DNA of 64,000 bases from Glaciozyma antarctica PI12 (taxonomy: Eukaryota; Basidiomycota; Microbotryomycetes; Kriegeriales; Camptobasidiaceae). Under the pieces are notes generated by a model that made no database searches, had not been told where the DNA came from, and saw only the letters and a list, made by a program, of their open reading frames with translations. Below, piece after piece: positions 48,101 to 58,607 of this stretch. A program made the translations under genes and the position numbers. Positions within the stretch are counted from its first letter, which is position 1; each line of letters opens with the position of its first letter. The stretch is from positions 1,727,727-1,791,726 of the forward strand of contig KZ627161.1 of assembly GCA_002917775.1 (NCBI GenBank), read 5' to 3'.

Positions 48101-48265
48101 TGCGGCGACCTTGGGGAGCTTTTTGGGGCGGCCGACGGCGTAGAAACAGACCTTAGAGACGGCGTTGGAGTCGGCGTGGAGCTCGGAGATGGGAGTGCCG
48201 GTGAGGACTTGGGGGTAGCAGCCTTGCAGGAGCGCGCGGTGGTTGGCGAGTGGGATTAATCCCAT
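45183..48265 (-). CDS. EFR3: EFR3, plasma-membrane scaffold for the PI4-kinase Stt4
   Basis: Peripheral membrane protein that anchors the Stt4 PI4-kinase complex at plasma-membrane patches. The start MGLIPLANHRALLQGCYPQ is chosen because the longer open frame begins with GTG. Family blocks: VSKVCFYAVGRPKKLPKVAA, VLLERCEKDARSPGAKGRAG, then LAVTLEICNKLVSECRNELS and CFAEQILKVAELAL, followed by the helical-repeat region (FDRYGNGVIWEEAKFVEW, GPLLLSAISALGHHVYYFDQ). The C-terminal third is Ser/Thr/Pro-rich (SRRSSRSSGRKSSLP), as in fungal Efr3, ending VTPPHVVAP at 45183. Few introns compared with its neighbours; exon 45839-47443 is over 1.5 kb. Confidence 0.9.
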
Positions 48266-48580
48266 CGTTGTTAAAAACCTGAGAGGTTCGAACCAGGAGA
48301 GAGAGAGGCCGTCCTCCACTGGGAGCGCAGGAGCGGAGTTGACTTCGCCGTCCGGCGGAGGGAACGATTCCTCCCTCGCCCACTGATCTGCTTGAACGGC
48401 GACTAAACAGGACCTGCGCGCTACACAAAGGCTTGCTCAGGCGGCGTAGAGCCTGCAGACGCGATCTCCTCGCTGGCTTCAGGTGTCTCTCTCCCCTCGC
48501 TGAGGTTCTCCTCTGCTTTCCTGCGGCCTCTCCCGGCGTTTACCGCGCACTGCTTTCATTCGCACGACAACGAGATTGCC
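48266..48580. other. Intergenic region upstream of EFR3
   Basis: This 315-bp spacer holds the EFR3 promoter and the 3' end of the CmcJ-like gene. A GGTTCGAACC sequence at 48285-48294 resembles a tRNA B box but no cloverleaf fits around it. Confidence 0.5.
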
Positions 48581-49653
48581 TCAGAATACCTCCTTGTGGA
48601 GCACCACCAGCCGCACCTCTACGCTCGTCCTCGCGACCTCTTCTCCCTCGAGCTCCTTCTCTCCGCGCACGCTCGCCGCCACGTGTCCTCCGTAAAGCGC
48701 TCGCCCATCTGCTCCTTGAAGCGAGTCGTAGCAGCGGAGGAGCAGGACCTCGTCGGGCATTTGGTGTTGGATGTAGTAGAACTTCTGTCGTTCTGCGACG
48801 AGGGCGTTGGTGAGCGACCTGGACCGAATGGACGTGGACAAGGCGCTCACCCGAGTAGTGCAGATCGTACGCCATTCCGTACGGACTGCGATGAATCGAG
48901 GCATCCTCTGCTCGAAGCGAACGGAAATCGACGGCGGCCAAAGGAGAGTTGCGAACTGGACCTGCGCGGGGTCAGCTCTCTCTGTGATGAGCTTCGCTCT
49001 TCTCACCTGCCAGAGGTCGCCAGAGATTGATAATCTGCACTCGTGCATTGCGCTCAAAGACATCTGCTCCCGCCGCGCTCTCACAGATTCGTCGGCCATT
49101 GCTGGGGTCTTGATCGACGTGTGCGAAGCCTGCACTAGGCTGCACGTTCGTCGCTGGTACTCGGCTTTCCAGAGGAGCCTTCTGAACTCCTTCCGCCGAA
49201 CTCGTAGGCACCGGCAAGTCCGCCTTGCGCATGACCGAATTCCAGACCAGCACCTGGCTTGCGTTCAGAATTCGCTTGACGAGGCTGCACCGTTCGGTGA
49301 GCTCCTTGTTCCTTCTCAAGGTGAAACACTGACGTTGTTACTTCTTCCAGGTGCGCCGTAATCCCATCTGCTGTGTCGACCGCTCCTCCGATCGTGCTGC
49401 TCTTGTGTCTGAGCACTGCGAACCCCCGCTCGTCAAGTTGGATTGACGCTGCGACGGGCTCCCTCTCGAGTTCGGGTCGCAGGTCGTTGATGGGTAGCTC
49501 TACTGCTTCGATCGGTCGCTGCTCGCTGACTTCGAGGACGAAGAGCGCTGGGTCGATTCCAGCGAGGAGGCGGCTGTCGGGGAGAGTAAAGTTGATGGTG
49601 GCGGTGAGTGGACCAGTCGAGAGTGGCGCGGGAAGCATTATATTGGCGTCCAT
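48581..49653 (-). CDS. CmcJ/AsaB/NvfI-family non-heme-iron oxygenase-like protein
   Basis: Family of small fungal oxygenases or desaturases often annotated as CmcJ-like methyltransferase or AsaB hydroxylase. The start MDANIMLPAPLSTGPLTATI leads to ERGFAVLRHKSSTI. Downstream exons read ASQVLVWNSVMRKAD, then FAHVDQDPSNG with an HxD pair, RVQIINLWRPLAG, SPLAAVDFRSLRAED, and ERQKFYYIQHQMPDEVLLLR followed by a distal His in GGHVAAS and SVEVRLVVL. HxD plus the distal His match the iron ligands known for NvfI-type members; IINLWRPL and PDEVLL are family hallmarks. Stop at 48581. Substrate unknown. It is divergent from the NCS1 transporter. Confidence 0.8.
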
Positions 49654-49948
49654 CAGGCACGAGAAGCGGTTCGAGGGCTTGCAGTCGACAGAGGAGTCTG
49701 CGCGTGTCGCTCGTTAGTGCCTTTCGCTCAGCGCGAACGTTCGCCGCTTTCTCCGATCTCGCCCCGCATGTGGAACTGCTGATTAGACGGATAGGCTTCT
49801 CCAGCGCACGCCCTCCTCGCTGCGAACAGCACTAGCGAAAGGGCGGGTCGCCCGCTCCCTTGGCGCGCCTTTTGCTGACCGCGCGTGCGACTTTAGGTAC
49901 TTTTGAGAGTTGCTTTGCATCACCTCCCCTCACGCCCTAAACGACAGT
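49654..49948. promoter_or_regulatory. Divergent promoter, CmcJ-like gene / NCS1 transporter
   Basis: A 295-bp spacer between an oxygenase-like gene and a nucleobase-type transporter. It contains dispersed GCG-rich and TTGCATCACC-type sequence, but I recognise no specific regulator site. Confidence 0.45.
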
Positions 49949-52584
49949 ATGGGACTCCTCCAACGCCTCAGGCTTCCCTCTGAAACGGACGAGCCCTGGC
50001 TCGACAACGAGGACTTGCGCCCAAGTGCGCCCTCCGCCCTCTCGCCATCGCCGCGTGTTTGCTCACTCCTTCCTTCTCTAGTCCCGTACGAGCGTCGCAC
50101 TTGGACTTTTATCTCCTTTTCGGTCTTCTGGTTTGCTGCCGTCTCAACCGTCTCCAACTGGTGAGTCGTTCACGCACACGGGTCAAAGGTCGAGCTGAAG
50201 CTGACATCTGCGCTTAGGCTTGCCGGAGCGTCGTTCCTAGCTGTGAGATGACTCTACCTTTGTGTTCACCTATCACTGACGACTTTCGCAGTTGGGTTTG
50301 TCGCTGTGGGAGGGGCTGCTCTGCCAAACAGGAGGGTTCTTAATCATCTCAGTTCGAAAATCCGCGCCTAGCAAGTGGATCTCGGCTGACCTCTCGCCTT
50401 CAGCTCGTGATGGTACTCAACGGTCGCGTCGGTGCTGTGTATCACATCGGTGTAAGCAGCAGGAAGAGGAACGGGACAGGAAGCTGACTATCTTTGCAGT
50501 TTCCTGTTTATTGCCGCTCAAGCTTCGGTGTCGTTGGTGCGTACTGGCCGACCATCAACCGCAGCCTCATGGCATGCGTTTGGAACGGGGTCAACAGCGT
50601 TATTGGTGGGCAGTGTATCTGTAAGTTGTGCAGCTCAATCTCAAACCACGCTGAGCCACCACTCCTGCAGATGTCATGCTTCACTCTATTTTCCCTTCCA
50701 TCGTCAATATTCCCAACACGATGGGGAGCTCGTCGGCATTGACGTCCGCTGAGATGATTGGGTTCTTCATTTTCTGGACGGTGCGCCTGTTCTCGGATTC
50801 CGGCTTTTGCGAAGCTCACACCCTCCTTTCAGTTGACTGCTGCTGCGCTCACCGTTCCTATTCACAAGTGGACGATCTTGATTCACGTCAAGCTCGTCGC
50901 CTTCGTTCTCTCCTCAGCTGGAATGCTCGCTTTGACTCTTGTTGAGGCGGGTGGTGTTTCCGACATATTTACGAGGGAGGCTGCTGTTCAAGGCAGCGAG
51001 CGGGTGTGGCTAATTGCTCGGTGCGTCAATACAGTCCTTAGTTGTCTGTTTTGCTGACCTGCGAGTCAGCTTTACTCTGCTGGCGGCCGCCTCCTGCTCA
51101 ACATTTGCCTCAAACGCATCTGACTGGCAACGAAACGCGCGGAGGAAGAACGACCCCATCCTTGGGCAGCTGTGCGGTTTTCCACTGGCCAACGTACGTA
51201 GACTGTACCTCTGCAGCCGTTGTCCAAAGCTGATCCTTGGGAAAAGTTCCTCGTAACCCTGATTGGAATGGTCGTCGCCTCAACTTCCGAGGTTGTCTGT
51301 AGGCAGCTTTCTTCCCTCACTTCCTGGAGTAGTTTTAACGTTGTTTTACAGACGGAGAAATCATCTGGAATCCGGTCCAGTACCTCGATCGACTCCTCAC
51401 CGACAACTACGGCCCCAAGCATCGCGCGGCGGCGTTCTTCATCTCTTTGGGATTTGCCTACAGCAGCATCTTCTCTTGCGTGGTAGAGAACCTTTTGCCC
51501 GCCGTTGTGTTGCTTTCCTGGTTGCTCAGAGGATCCGGGCTAATCATTTTTACGCAGGGAAATGATATCGCTGCTCTCTGCCCGCAATACGTGACGATTC
51601 GGCGAGGCAAGCAGGCAGCAGTGTTTCCGATTAGCCAAAGTTAACACAGACTTTGTACAGGATTTGCGGTTTGCATGGCGATGACCTGGCTCATCTGCCC
51701 GTGGTACCTCCTCGGATCTGTGAGCTTGTTCTCTCCTTGTCACCGTGCGCAGACCGATTCTTTTTGCAGGCTTCGATCTTCATATCGTTTATGGCAGGTG
51801 CGTCCCTACTCTCCTTGCGAACAGAAGCGTTGAGAAGTGACTGACCGTCTCCTCATTTGCATTTCTCGCTCGCTCGCTCGCTCCATTCCCCCTCCCTCCA
51901 TTCGCTTCCTCCCCACCTCCCCGACTATCTTTTTACCTGTCTCTCAGGATACCAAATCTTCCTCTTCGCCATTATCGGGATCCTGCTCGTGGACTACTTC
52001 ATCGTCGCGCGAGGACGACTCATGATGGACGACCTGTTCAGCTCTCGTCCCGACGGGCCATACTACTACTCACGCGGCTGGAATATACGTGCCTACGTTG
52101 CTTACGGTGCGCTCCCTGCTTCTGAATCTCCTTGTTACCTCGCTAATTTTGCTGGATGCCTTGTGTCAGTTGCTGGGATCGCTCCTAATTTCTACGGATG
52201 TGAGCCTCCCGATTACTCTCTTTGGTAGATCTCCCACTAATACTTCTCCTAGTCCTCGGGAACGTCGGAGTCTCCGTACCTCTGGGCGTCGAGCGAAGCT
52301 ACTTCTTCGCAATGATCACCACCACCGTACGTTCGCTCCTTCCCTTCCTCCCTCCTCAACTAACCACCTCCTCGCACCAGATCATCAGCGGCTTCACCTA
52401 TTGGGCCCTCGTCAAGATCTGGCCGCAACCGAACTGCGTTGTAGGACCGTACCGCGAGCCGCCGGTCAACGATCACCCTGCTTCTTCGGCAGCGAGTGCG
52501 ACGGAGAGTGCGGCGGAGAGTGGCGAGGTGGAGAAGGAGAAGGAGAAGGAGCTCACGACGGACGCGCACGTTACTGCGATTTGA
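49949..52584 (+). CDS. NCS1-family nucleobase/allantoin/uridine transporter
   Basis: Twelve-helix proton symporter of the Fur4/Dal4/Fui1 class. MGLLQRLRLPSETDEPWLDN then VPYERRTWTFISFSVFW opens the protein. NCS1 hallmarks follow: GFPVYCRSSFGVVGAYWPTI (about 50510), ACVWNGVNSVIGGQCIYVML (about 50580), FASNASDWQRNARRKNDPIL (about 51110), GNDIAALCPQYVTIRRG (about 51560), YQIFLFAIIGILLVDYFIV (about 51960) and YYYSRGWNIRAYVAYVAGIA (about 52070-52180). The tail is acidic/lysine-rich (EVEKEKEKELTTD), stop 52582-52584. About sixteen exons. Substrate (uracil, allantoin, uridine, thiamine or other) cannot be assigned by eye. Confidence 0.9.
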
Positions 52585-52787
52585 TGGCAAGGCTTATCGC
52601 GTAGGGGATTATTGAGAGGGATGGGGGGAGGAACGAGATTCGGGACGGTTTTTGTAACGAGTGGCGATGTACAGTTCGCCTTGCGCCCAGTAGCTCGAGC
52701 AGTGTTGAGAGAGAGAGAGTGTTTCTTCACCAGCGCAGACTCTATTGCACTCATGCTGCATTACCCTCTATACCCCCGTAAACGAGG

Positions 52788-54351
52788 TCACCAACTCAGC
52801 ACTCCTCCCGGCTGACTCTTCTGCGCCAGCCCCAGTCCGCCTCGCAGTAGCTCCGGAATGACCTTGCCCCGAATCAGAGTCGTCTCGACCTGCTCGCAAC
52901 GTCAGAGAGCTCACGACGGAGGGAGGAAGAACGCACGATCGCGCCGACGTCGTGCGGAGTAACTCGCCCGTACCATATGCTCACGCCGTTGGGCAGGTAG
53001 ATAATGACGTTGCCCGCATACCGGTGTCCCCCCACATCTGCAACGCTCATCAGCGCGCGAAAAGCGAAGTGAAAGCAGCGACGCACGAGAGACTTTGAAC
53101 ACCCCTACCCGCCCGCCATTCCGCTTGATACCCTTGAGCGACTCCGCGAGCCGTGCTTCCCGACCCTCGGCTGGCCAGTCCTCGATCGGAGGACCATCAG
53201 CGAGGTCGTCCCCGCGCTCGTCGACTTCCATGCCGTGCGATTCAAGGTGGTGGTGGAACTGCCCGAATCGTCAGATGCCAGCGAGAGAGGACGACGGCGA
53301 ACGTACCTGAGAGAGAAGGAGAGGAGCAGCTTGGTGACAGCGCTTGTCACGTCGCTTGTGGCTGCAGGCGATAAGGTCAAAAGGAAGCAGCAAAGAAAGA
53401 ACAAGCGAACGCACCTGCAAAGCAGCACCACCGCGTTATAAGGAAGCGGCCTGCCAACGCACACATCAGCTCACATTCCTCCACAGCAAGCACAACACTC
53501 ACCAGCTCCTAATCGTACTCGCTCTCGGCGCAGCCGCCGCCCTCCCCAAACTCGCTCGCAAGAACGACTCGACCAGCTCCTCGGCCCCCTCCTTCGTCTC
53601 TTCCACCTCGTGCACAATCTTGAAATCCGGCAGCACGATAACGGACGCCACCTTCTCCTTCTGCGACGACGAATTGAACGACGAGTTGAGGATAGAGAGG
53701 CGCGGTTCGGTCGCGGTCCGGTCGTCCGGCGAGCGGTTGACAGAGCTAGGGTAGACGCCCTTGCAGATCTCCTCCTCTGCCACCTTCTGATCCGAGAGCT
53801 TGAGCTCGCTCGTGAGCTTCTCGAGCAGTCCCTTCTGAGGAGCGCCGTACGCCTCCTTCACCCTTCCGGCCAGCGACTCCCCATCGTCCGTCACCTCTCT
53901 CGCCCAATCGCTCTTCGAAGTAGAAATGAGGATCTGTCCTGCCTCCCCCCGTACTGTCAGCTCCGTCCAGCGCGATCTGAGGACGTACTCACGACCATAC
54001 TCCTGCATCGTCCCTAGTAGCTCACTCTCCAGATCCCTGCGCACGATCTCAGCTCCCTCCTCCTCCACATCGTCGCACGCATACTCACACCTCGAAGCCC
54101 TTGGGGTAGTCCTCCACGTCCCCAGTCTCGGAGGTACAGCTCCTGCAGGCGTCCTCGAGCGCTTCGACGGGGATGGAGGCGGCGCTGAAGCATACTGCTG
54201 TTTCGGGGGAGATAGCGGGACGAGGGACAAAGGGAAGGGGTTGGCCAGTCATGGCGGTGCTCAACGAGGGCGAGTGCGGTTGAGGGAAGGAAGAGAAGAA
54301 GACCTTGATCTGTTCGGCCGCGTGGCAATCTCCGCCCCAAAGATCAGTCAT
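52788..54351 (-). CDS. Apd1/Aim32-type sucrase-ferredoxin-like protein
   Basis: Thioredoxin-like ferredoxin family (PF06999). Apd1 binds a [2Fe-2S] cluster with two Cys and two His. Here the Cys motif CSHKRRDKRC spans an intron near 53430-53350, and the His motif HVGGHRYAGNVIIYLPNGVS spans an intron near 53085-52990. Upstream are MTDLWGGDCHAAEQIKVFFS, the early Cys pair DACRSCTS, and EVTDDGESLAGRVKEAYG. The C-terminus reads VETTLIRGKVIPELLRGGLG, ending GGVLSW at 52788. The ATG is the complement of 54349-54351; the frame beyond it starts with GTG. All four expected ligands are present, so an intact cluster is likely (inference). Confidence 0.87.
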
Positions 54352-54409
54352 TTCTCTCTCGGCTCTTCCTCTCGCTCGAAACACGTCGACGAGGCGGACA
54401 GCGAAACGA

Positions 54410-56219
54410 CTATTCTGATTCCTCTCGATCCTCCAACACTTTCCTCAGCTTCTCCGCCGCGTCCAGCGCATTCAACCTCTCCTCCTCCTCGACATCCTCG
54501 ATATCAAGCGGGTACGTGAGGATCGCAGCAATGCCCGTAAGCTGGTTGAGCTCTGCGATATCATCAGCTCCGAGAACTAAGGCAAGCGGAGAATACGCAC
54601 GCTGGCCCGACTCGTGCATGCTCGAGAAGATGAGCACCTCCCCTCCGTACGCCTTGACGTCCTCGACGAGCTTGACAAACTTCTTCCTTCTCACCGCACT
54701 CGGTGACCTACACCCTCTCCATCAGCCCCTTTTTATCACCACAAAGAGCAGCGGCACGCACCGGAAGATCTCGTCTGAAATCAGTAGCTTGCCGACCGCG
54801 CCTCGGTCGACGGCTTTGAGGACGTGCGCTTCGCCGTACCATGCTCGCAGAGCGTCCGATTCGAGCATTTTGAAGAATCTGGAGCGAGGTGAAAGTCAGC
54901 GAGAGGATGGCGAGGAGAGGGAAAGACGCACTTCTCGAGCATGAGGCCTTCTCGAGCGAATTTGGTGTCCTTGAGCTGGGTCGTGATCTGCCAAGACGCG
55001 TTAGTTTCAATCCTGTGAGAGTGGGAGGACGGAACGCACTTCGGGACTCGATAGGATTTGAGCGAGAGAGTGGATGTGGTGCGATGGTGAATGAAGGAGA
55101 AGGAACTTGGAGCGTGCGGCGAGAATCGACTTGTTGCCTTGTTTCTGCGCGTGAGAAGTGAGCAATGTGCCCTTAAACGCGATGGGCGTACGTACGACAG
55201 CTTCGTCGAGGATGTACTGGTGGACCGACTCCTTTGTGAATCCAGGCGATGCGATGATGACAACTTTGAGCGTTTCAAAGTCAAAGTGTCGTACCATCCC
55301 CGCGTAAACTTGTGCGTAGAACCTCGAATGTGCCTGCGCAAGATGTCAGCGGCGTTCGTATCAAGCGTTCAACTGCGCGCGCACCTTTTCCGCTCCCAGC
55401 GCCGTGCTCCCTCCCTTCCGTTTCCGAGGCATCTGAACATCAATGCGTTGCCGAATAATTGTCGTATGGTTCGTAATCAAGCAAATGTTGGCCATCCCTT
55501 TGCACGTACGCACGGATCAGCTCCATCCGCTCCACCTCTCGTACAACGACTCACCTTCCCCACAGACGACCGCTCCAACCTCCGCTCCCCTCCCCGGCTC
55601 CGTCACCTCCCTAATCCTCTCCCTGGCAATACTATCCCACTCTCCCTCCCCCTTAATAATCGTAAAGTCCCTCCCCACCTCCAAATCAAGGGTATGGAAC
55701 GCCCCCTTCTTCACATGCGGATTCTCCGACGACACCCTCCCCGAGACATGCAACTGCGCCGTCCCCGCGTTCGTTTGCCCTCCCGTCGTAGCCGTCGTAG
55801 TGAGCGCTTCGGGAGTGGCGGAGGAGGTGGAGGCGGTCGCAGCGGCTGCGTCGGCGGAAGCGAGAGCCGAGTAGACGACTTTGTCGACGATGATGGTGAG
55901 GTGGAGGTGCACACGGTGGGAGGAGGTGGAGCCCGTGGCGGATTCGGTGGTTACTCGTCTGTAGGGGTTGTCAGCTCGTGTGCGCGTTCGAGAGTGCGGC
56001 TGTCGTACCGGACTGCTGAGCCGCGAAGTTGGTCTCCCTGGGAGCGGGTGAGAAGGTGTCAGCTTCCGCCGCCTTTCCCAGTGATCCTTCCTGTGTCATT
56101 CAACGAGGTGCTCACCTCTACGATGAGGTTGTACGCGTGCCAAATGTCCTCATCCTCTTGCGGGCGAAGGACGACGTAGCCGCTGCCGTCCCGCTCGATT
56201 CGTTCCTTGACGAGCAGCA
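54410..56219 (-). CDS. DOM34: Dom34/Pelota ribosome-rescue factor
   Basis: eRF1-like protein that with Hbs1 and Rli1 dissociates stalled ribosomes in no-go and non-stop decay. The start [20 protein letters not shown] then [16 protein letters not shown] is the Pelota N-domain. The middle domain reads [20 protein letters not shown] and [20 protein letters not shown] without a GGQ motif, as expected for Pelota. The C-domain has [53 protein letters not shown] and [20 protein letters not shown]. Stop at 54410. The N-domain carries an Ala/Ser/Thr-rich insertion of about 40 residues (about 55870-55750). About seven introns. The ATG at 56219 is chosen because the longer frame begins with TTG. Confidence 0.93.
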
Positions 56220-56820
56220 TGTCGTTCTTTGGCTGGATCAGAAAGTACTTTGAGGAACTCTGGAGGAAGTCTAGAGGGAGGGATAGCTGGGAGGATGCCG
56301 GAGGAGAGGAGACACGAACGTAGCGTGACCTAGGCAAATAGTTATTCAATATTTCGGTTAATTTAATCTGCTCTTTTTGAAACGCGCGCGCAAACAACGC
56401 GTTCCTTCGCCCGCCCCTTTCTGCGACAGGAGAACGAGCTCGCAGGCAAAGACTCCTGTGCTCCTCTGCTCCTCTTCGCGCGCCGACGGGGGCAGTTGGT
56501 GATCACCCATCACAGTCACAACTCTAATTCCCTTTCGAGCCTGGGTCAAAATTCAACTCAGTTCCTGCCAGTTCTGAACTGGCCTGAGCTCGAACGTACG
56601 CAGGTGCGATACAGGTAAAGTACCAGCGAATTCCCCTCGGAGTGATCGAAGGACAAAGGGTTGTTTCTGCCCGAGCTGGACCTCCTGCAGTCTTCGCCTT
56701 CGTCTCTCTCAGCCCACTACTCCTCCCGTTTCCGGTTCTCTTTCACTCTCACAAAGGCAGGCTCCTTTACTCTCCACTATCCCCACACGACGACCACACG
56801 AACACGAACATCCCACCACC
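56220..56820. promoter_or_regulatory. Divergent region, DOM34 / X325 gene
   Basis: A 601-bp region with an AT-rich tract at about 56335-56375 near DOM34 and a pyrimidine/CACA-rich leader (about 56700-56820) before the secreted-protein gene. No gene is supported inside it; I found no recognisable copper-response element by eye. Confidence 0.45.
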
Positions 56821-58413
56821 ATGACTGGCTCAACTCTCCTCCTCGCCTTGGCCGCTCTCTGCCTCTCTGCCTCTCTATCGTTTCGGCTCACATCGGTGAG
56901 CACCTTTGCCTTTGCACCGACTGGGAACACTCGAACTGATCCCCTGGGTACGCAGAGATGACTTACCCCCTCGTAAGTTCTCGCCAGGCACAGCGCGTCG
57001 ACGCGTTGGCTGACCGTTGGTTCCATCACGCCAGCCGATCAACTCCAAGTTTGACCCTCAGACGACTGAAGCCAACAAGGACTGTGAGGACTCTCTCGTA
57101 CAGGGCAGAGGGAGAACGACAGCTGATCAGGCCTGGTGCACACAGACTCGATGACTGCACCGCGTTCGCCCCCTTTCTCTCCTCCTCGCCTTTCCTTGGC
57201 GCTGAACTCGGCTCTCTCTCGCGCAGTGTTTGCTGACGGCAGCAACTACCCTTGCAAGGGCTACAACACTGCTGACAAAATCGGCTCCCTCTCCTCGACC
57301 GCAACCCTCAAGGCCGGCTCCAGTCTCACCGTCAAGCTTGCCGGTAGCGCTACGCATGGAGGAGGATCGTGCCAGTTCGCCGTTTCGTACGACCAGGGCA
57401 AGAACTTTGCTGTCATCGCATCGGTGCTCGGTGGATGTCCTATTAACCTCTCCTACGACATCCCCATCCCCTCGACCCTTCCCGCTGGCAAGAAGGCGCT
57501 CTTCGCATGGTCCTGGTTCAACCAGCTCGGCAACCGGTGCGTTTCCTTTTCCTCTACCTCCTCCACTCCTCGTGTCCACCTCCCTTTGTTCGCACGCTGA
57601 TGAAAACCTCGCTCGCTCCCAGGGAGAACTACATGAACTGTGCCATCGTCGACATCGAAGGCTCGTCGTCCTCCTTCACCGGTCCCGCCCTTTTCCGCGG
57701 CAACACCCTCGCCGACGGTACCTGCATCGTCACCGAAGGCACCGCCGTACGTCCCCCTATCCCTCCCTCGCCACTCAATCCTAACCCCCTCACAGGTCGT
57801 CTTCCCCAACCCCGGACCCAACGTCCAATTCGGCGGAACCACTTCCTCCTCCTCCCCCGCCGCCAACCTCTCCCCCTGCGCCATCAACCAAAGTCGCCAA
57901 GTCACCATCTCCCCCTCCGGCTCCTCCTCTGGCGGTTCCGCCTCCTCGAGCAGCAGCGCTGCTCCTACCTCCAAGCCGTCGAAATCGCAGGCCGTCGCGA
58001 CGTCCAAGACCAAGTCTTCGAGCCCCAAGATCTTCTCCGTCGCTCCCGTCTTCAGCACCGGAGCCGACCAGAACCTCGTCGTCAAGCCGGCTTCCTCCCC
58101 CGCCGCCGTCGAGCCCGCTTCCTCCCCTGCCGCCGTCGAGCCCACTTCCTCCTCCCCCGCTTCGCCTCCACTTCGACTCCCTCCACTTCGACTACCTCGA
58201 CGACAAGCGACTCTCGAATGTACCTCCGAAACGACTTTTTCCCTCTGCGACGGCTCCAACTGCACCCCCATGGGCTCCGTCGCCGCTGGGACCAAATGCG
58301 TGAACGGAGCGATTACGTGGGCGAAGAAGGCGAAGAGGGCGCATAGGGGTTCGTCGGCGGGGAGGATGGAGAGGAGGATGAGGGCCGCGCATGGGAGTAC
58401 GATGATTCATTGA
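56821..58413 (+). CDS. Secreted X325-family LPMO-like copper-site protein (apparent one-base deficit in signal peptide)
   Basis: Related to the fungal LPMO-like X325/Bim1 family, secreted or surface proteins with a copper site built on the mature N-terminal His. MTGSTLLLALAALCLSAS is a signal peptide and SAHIEMTYPLP follows, so cleavage would expose His. Family blocks: NSKFDPQTTEANKDYSMTAP, FADGSNYPCKGY, HGGGSCQFAVSYDQGKNFAV, KALFAWSWFNQLGNRENYMN. A Ser/Ala/Pro-rich linker with a repeated PASSPAAVE unit (about 58090-58150) leads to a Cys-rich C-module (TFSLCDGSNCTPMGSVAAGT). Stop TGA 58411-58413. Exon 1 (56821-56895) is 75 nt, one base short of joining the signal peptide and HIEMTYP in one frame. 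About six exons. Confidence 0.82.
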
Positions 58414-58607
58414 GCTGGGCTTGATGAGATGTAGGAATGGCAATGCAGATGGGGCTGGCTTGATGCCGGCTTCTTGGTTCGTTGCGATCATTTGTGTGCT
58501 GCAGCGCGAGAGGGACTTAGGAGATTCGCGAGAGTGGTGCAGGAAACTGAGGTGTATCGATTAATGCAGGGTAGTGGCGTATAACGTGTGCAGAGGGGGA
58601 ATAAACA

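Noticed and set aside
48237-48310. Possible tRNA gene: GGTTCGAACC B-box-like sequence with TGGCGAGTGG upstream
   Set aside because: Box spacing is a few bases short, neither the T stem nor the acceptor stem pairs, and the upstream part is the first EFR3 exon.
57453-58295. 280-codon minus-strand frame over the X325 gene
   Set aside because: It mirrors the Ser/Pro-rich linker on the plus strand; it is a GC-rich shadow with no recognisable motif.
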